Positions 63,913 through 64,000 of a stretch of DNA of 64,000 nucleotides are shown here, in pieces (position 1 is the first letter of the stretch; the number at the start of each line of letters is the position of its first letter). The notes below the pieces were generated by a model. It saw nothing but the letters and a program-made list of their open reading frames with translations. It was not told the DNA's origin and ran no database searches. The stretch is taken from positions 36,860,942-36,924,941 of the forward strand of contig NC_092859.1 in NCBI RefSeq assembly GCF_032062135.1, given 5' to 3'. The DNA is from Pyxicephalus adspersus. Its lineage: Eukaryota > Chordata > Amphibia > Anura > Pyxicephalidae. Both the position numbers and the translations under genes were made by a program.

Positions 63913-64000
63913 AAAAAGGACATTGTGGAATTGGAGAGAGTGCAGAGAAGGGCAACTAAACTAATAAAAGGAATGGAGGAGCTCAGCTATGAGGAGAGAT
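63913..64000 (+). mobile_element. CR1/L2-type LINE ORF2 fragment, cut by window edge
   Basis: Open frame KKDIVELERVQRRATKLIKG followed by MEELSYEER. The 'LERVQRRATK' block lies near the C-terminal end of the reverse-transcriptase ORF in CR1/L2/Rex-type LINEs. It starts abruptly after AGTTCAC and continues past the window. It lies in a CYFIP2 intron, antisense to the gene. Confidence 0.85.

Overview
The window is vertebrate nuclear DNA, most probably from an anuran amphibian, and more likely a ranoid-type frog than Xenopus (inference). Four multi-exon genes with GT-AG introns are readable at the protein level. Introns and intergenic DNA are AT-rich and full of DNA-transposon relics (foldback MITEs and elements that look like piggyBac, PIF/Harbinger, pogo/mariner and hAT types), L2/CR1-type LINE tails and a degraded L1-type LINE. 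No bacterial, phage or CRISPR feature is present.

Layout. 1.5-21.0 kb (+): the 3' part (18 coding exons) of an ADAM metalloprotease, best read as ADAM19; its first exons lie left of the window. 21-32.6 kb: ADAM19 3' flank, a nested transposon pair with an internal minisatellite, several hAT-like relics, and one orphan exon-like segment (29361-29502). 32.7-40.3 kb (+): complete THG1L (tRNA-His guanylyltransferase), six coding exons, with an assembly gap in intron 3. 40.8-42.5 kb: a broken transposon-derived gene split by a Harbinger-like MITE. 45.4-50.8 kb (-): complete NIPAL4 (magnesium-transporter family), six coding exons. 50.8-59.7 kb: intergenic, with one Harbinger-like MITE and an L1-type ORF2 remnant. 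59.7-63.7 kb (-): the last seven coding exons of CYFIP2; the rest lies right of the window. A CR1/L2-type LINE fragment begins at the right edge.

The four genes are not a functional operon. They form a conserved vertebrate neighbourhood, corresponding to human 5q33.3, which contains CYFIP2, NIPAL4, ADAM19, SOX30, C5orf52 and THG1L. Here THG1L sits between ADAM19 and NIPAL4 and no SOX30 HMG-box exon is visible, so local gene order differs from human as I remember it. The proteins act separately: ADAM19 is a membrane sheddase, THG1L matures tRNA-His, NIPAL4 is a multi-pass Mg2+ transporter-like protein, and CYFIP2 belongs to the WAVE actin-regulatory complex.

I found no convincing new biological system. 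The observations most worth checking are the orphan exon near THG1L, the element-in-element structures, the clustering of one foldback MITE family inside ADAM19, a tail-only retrotransposition-like scar, and a CTCF-like site upstream of THG1L.
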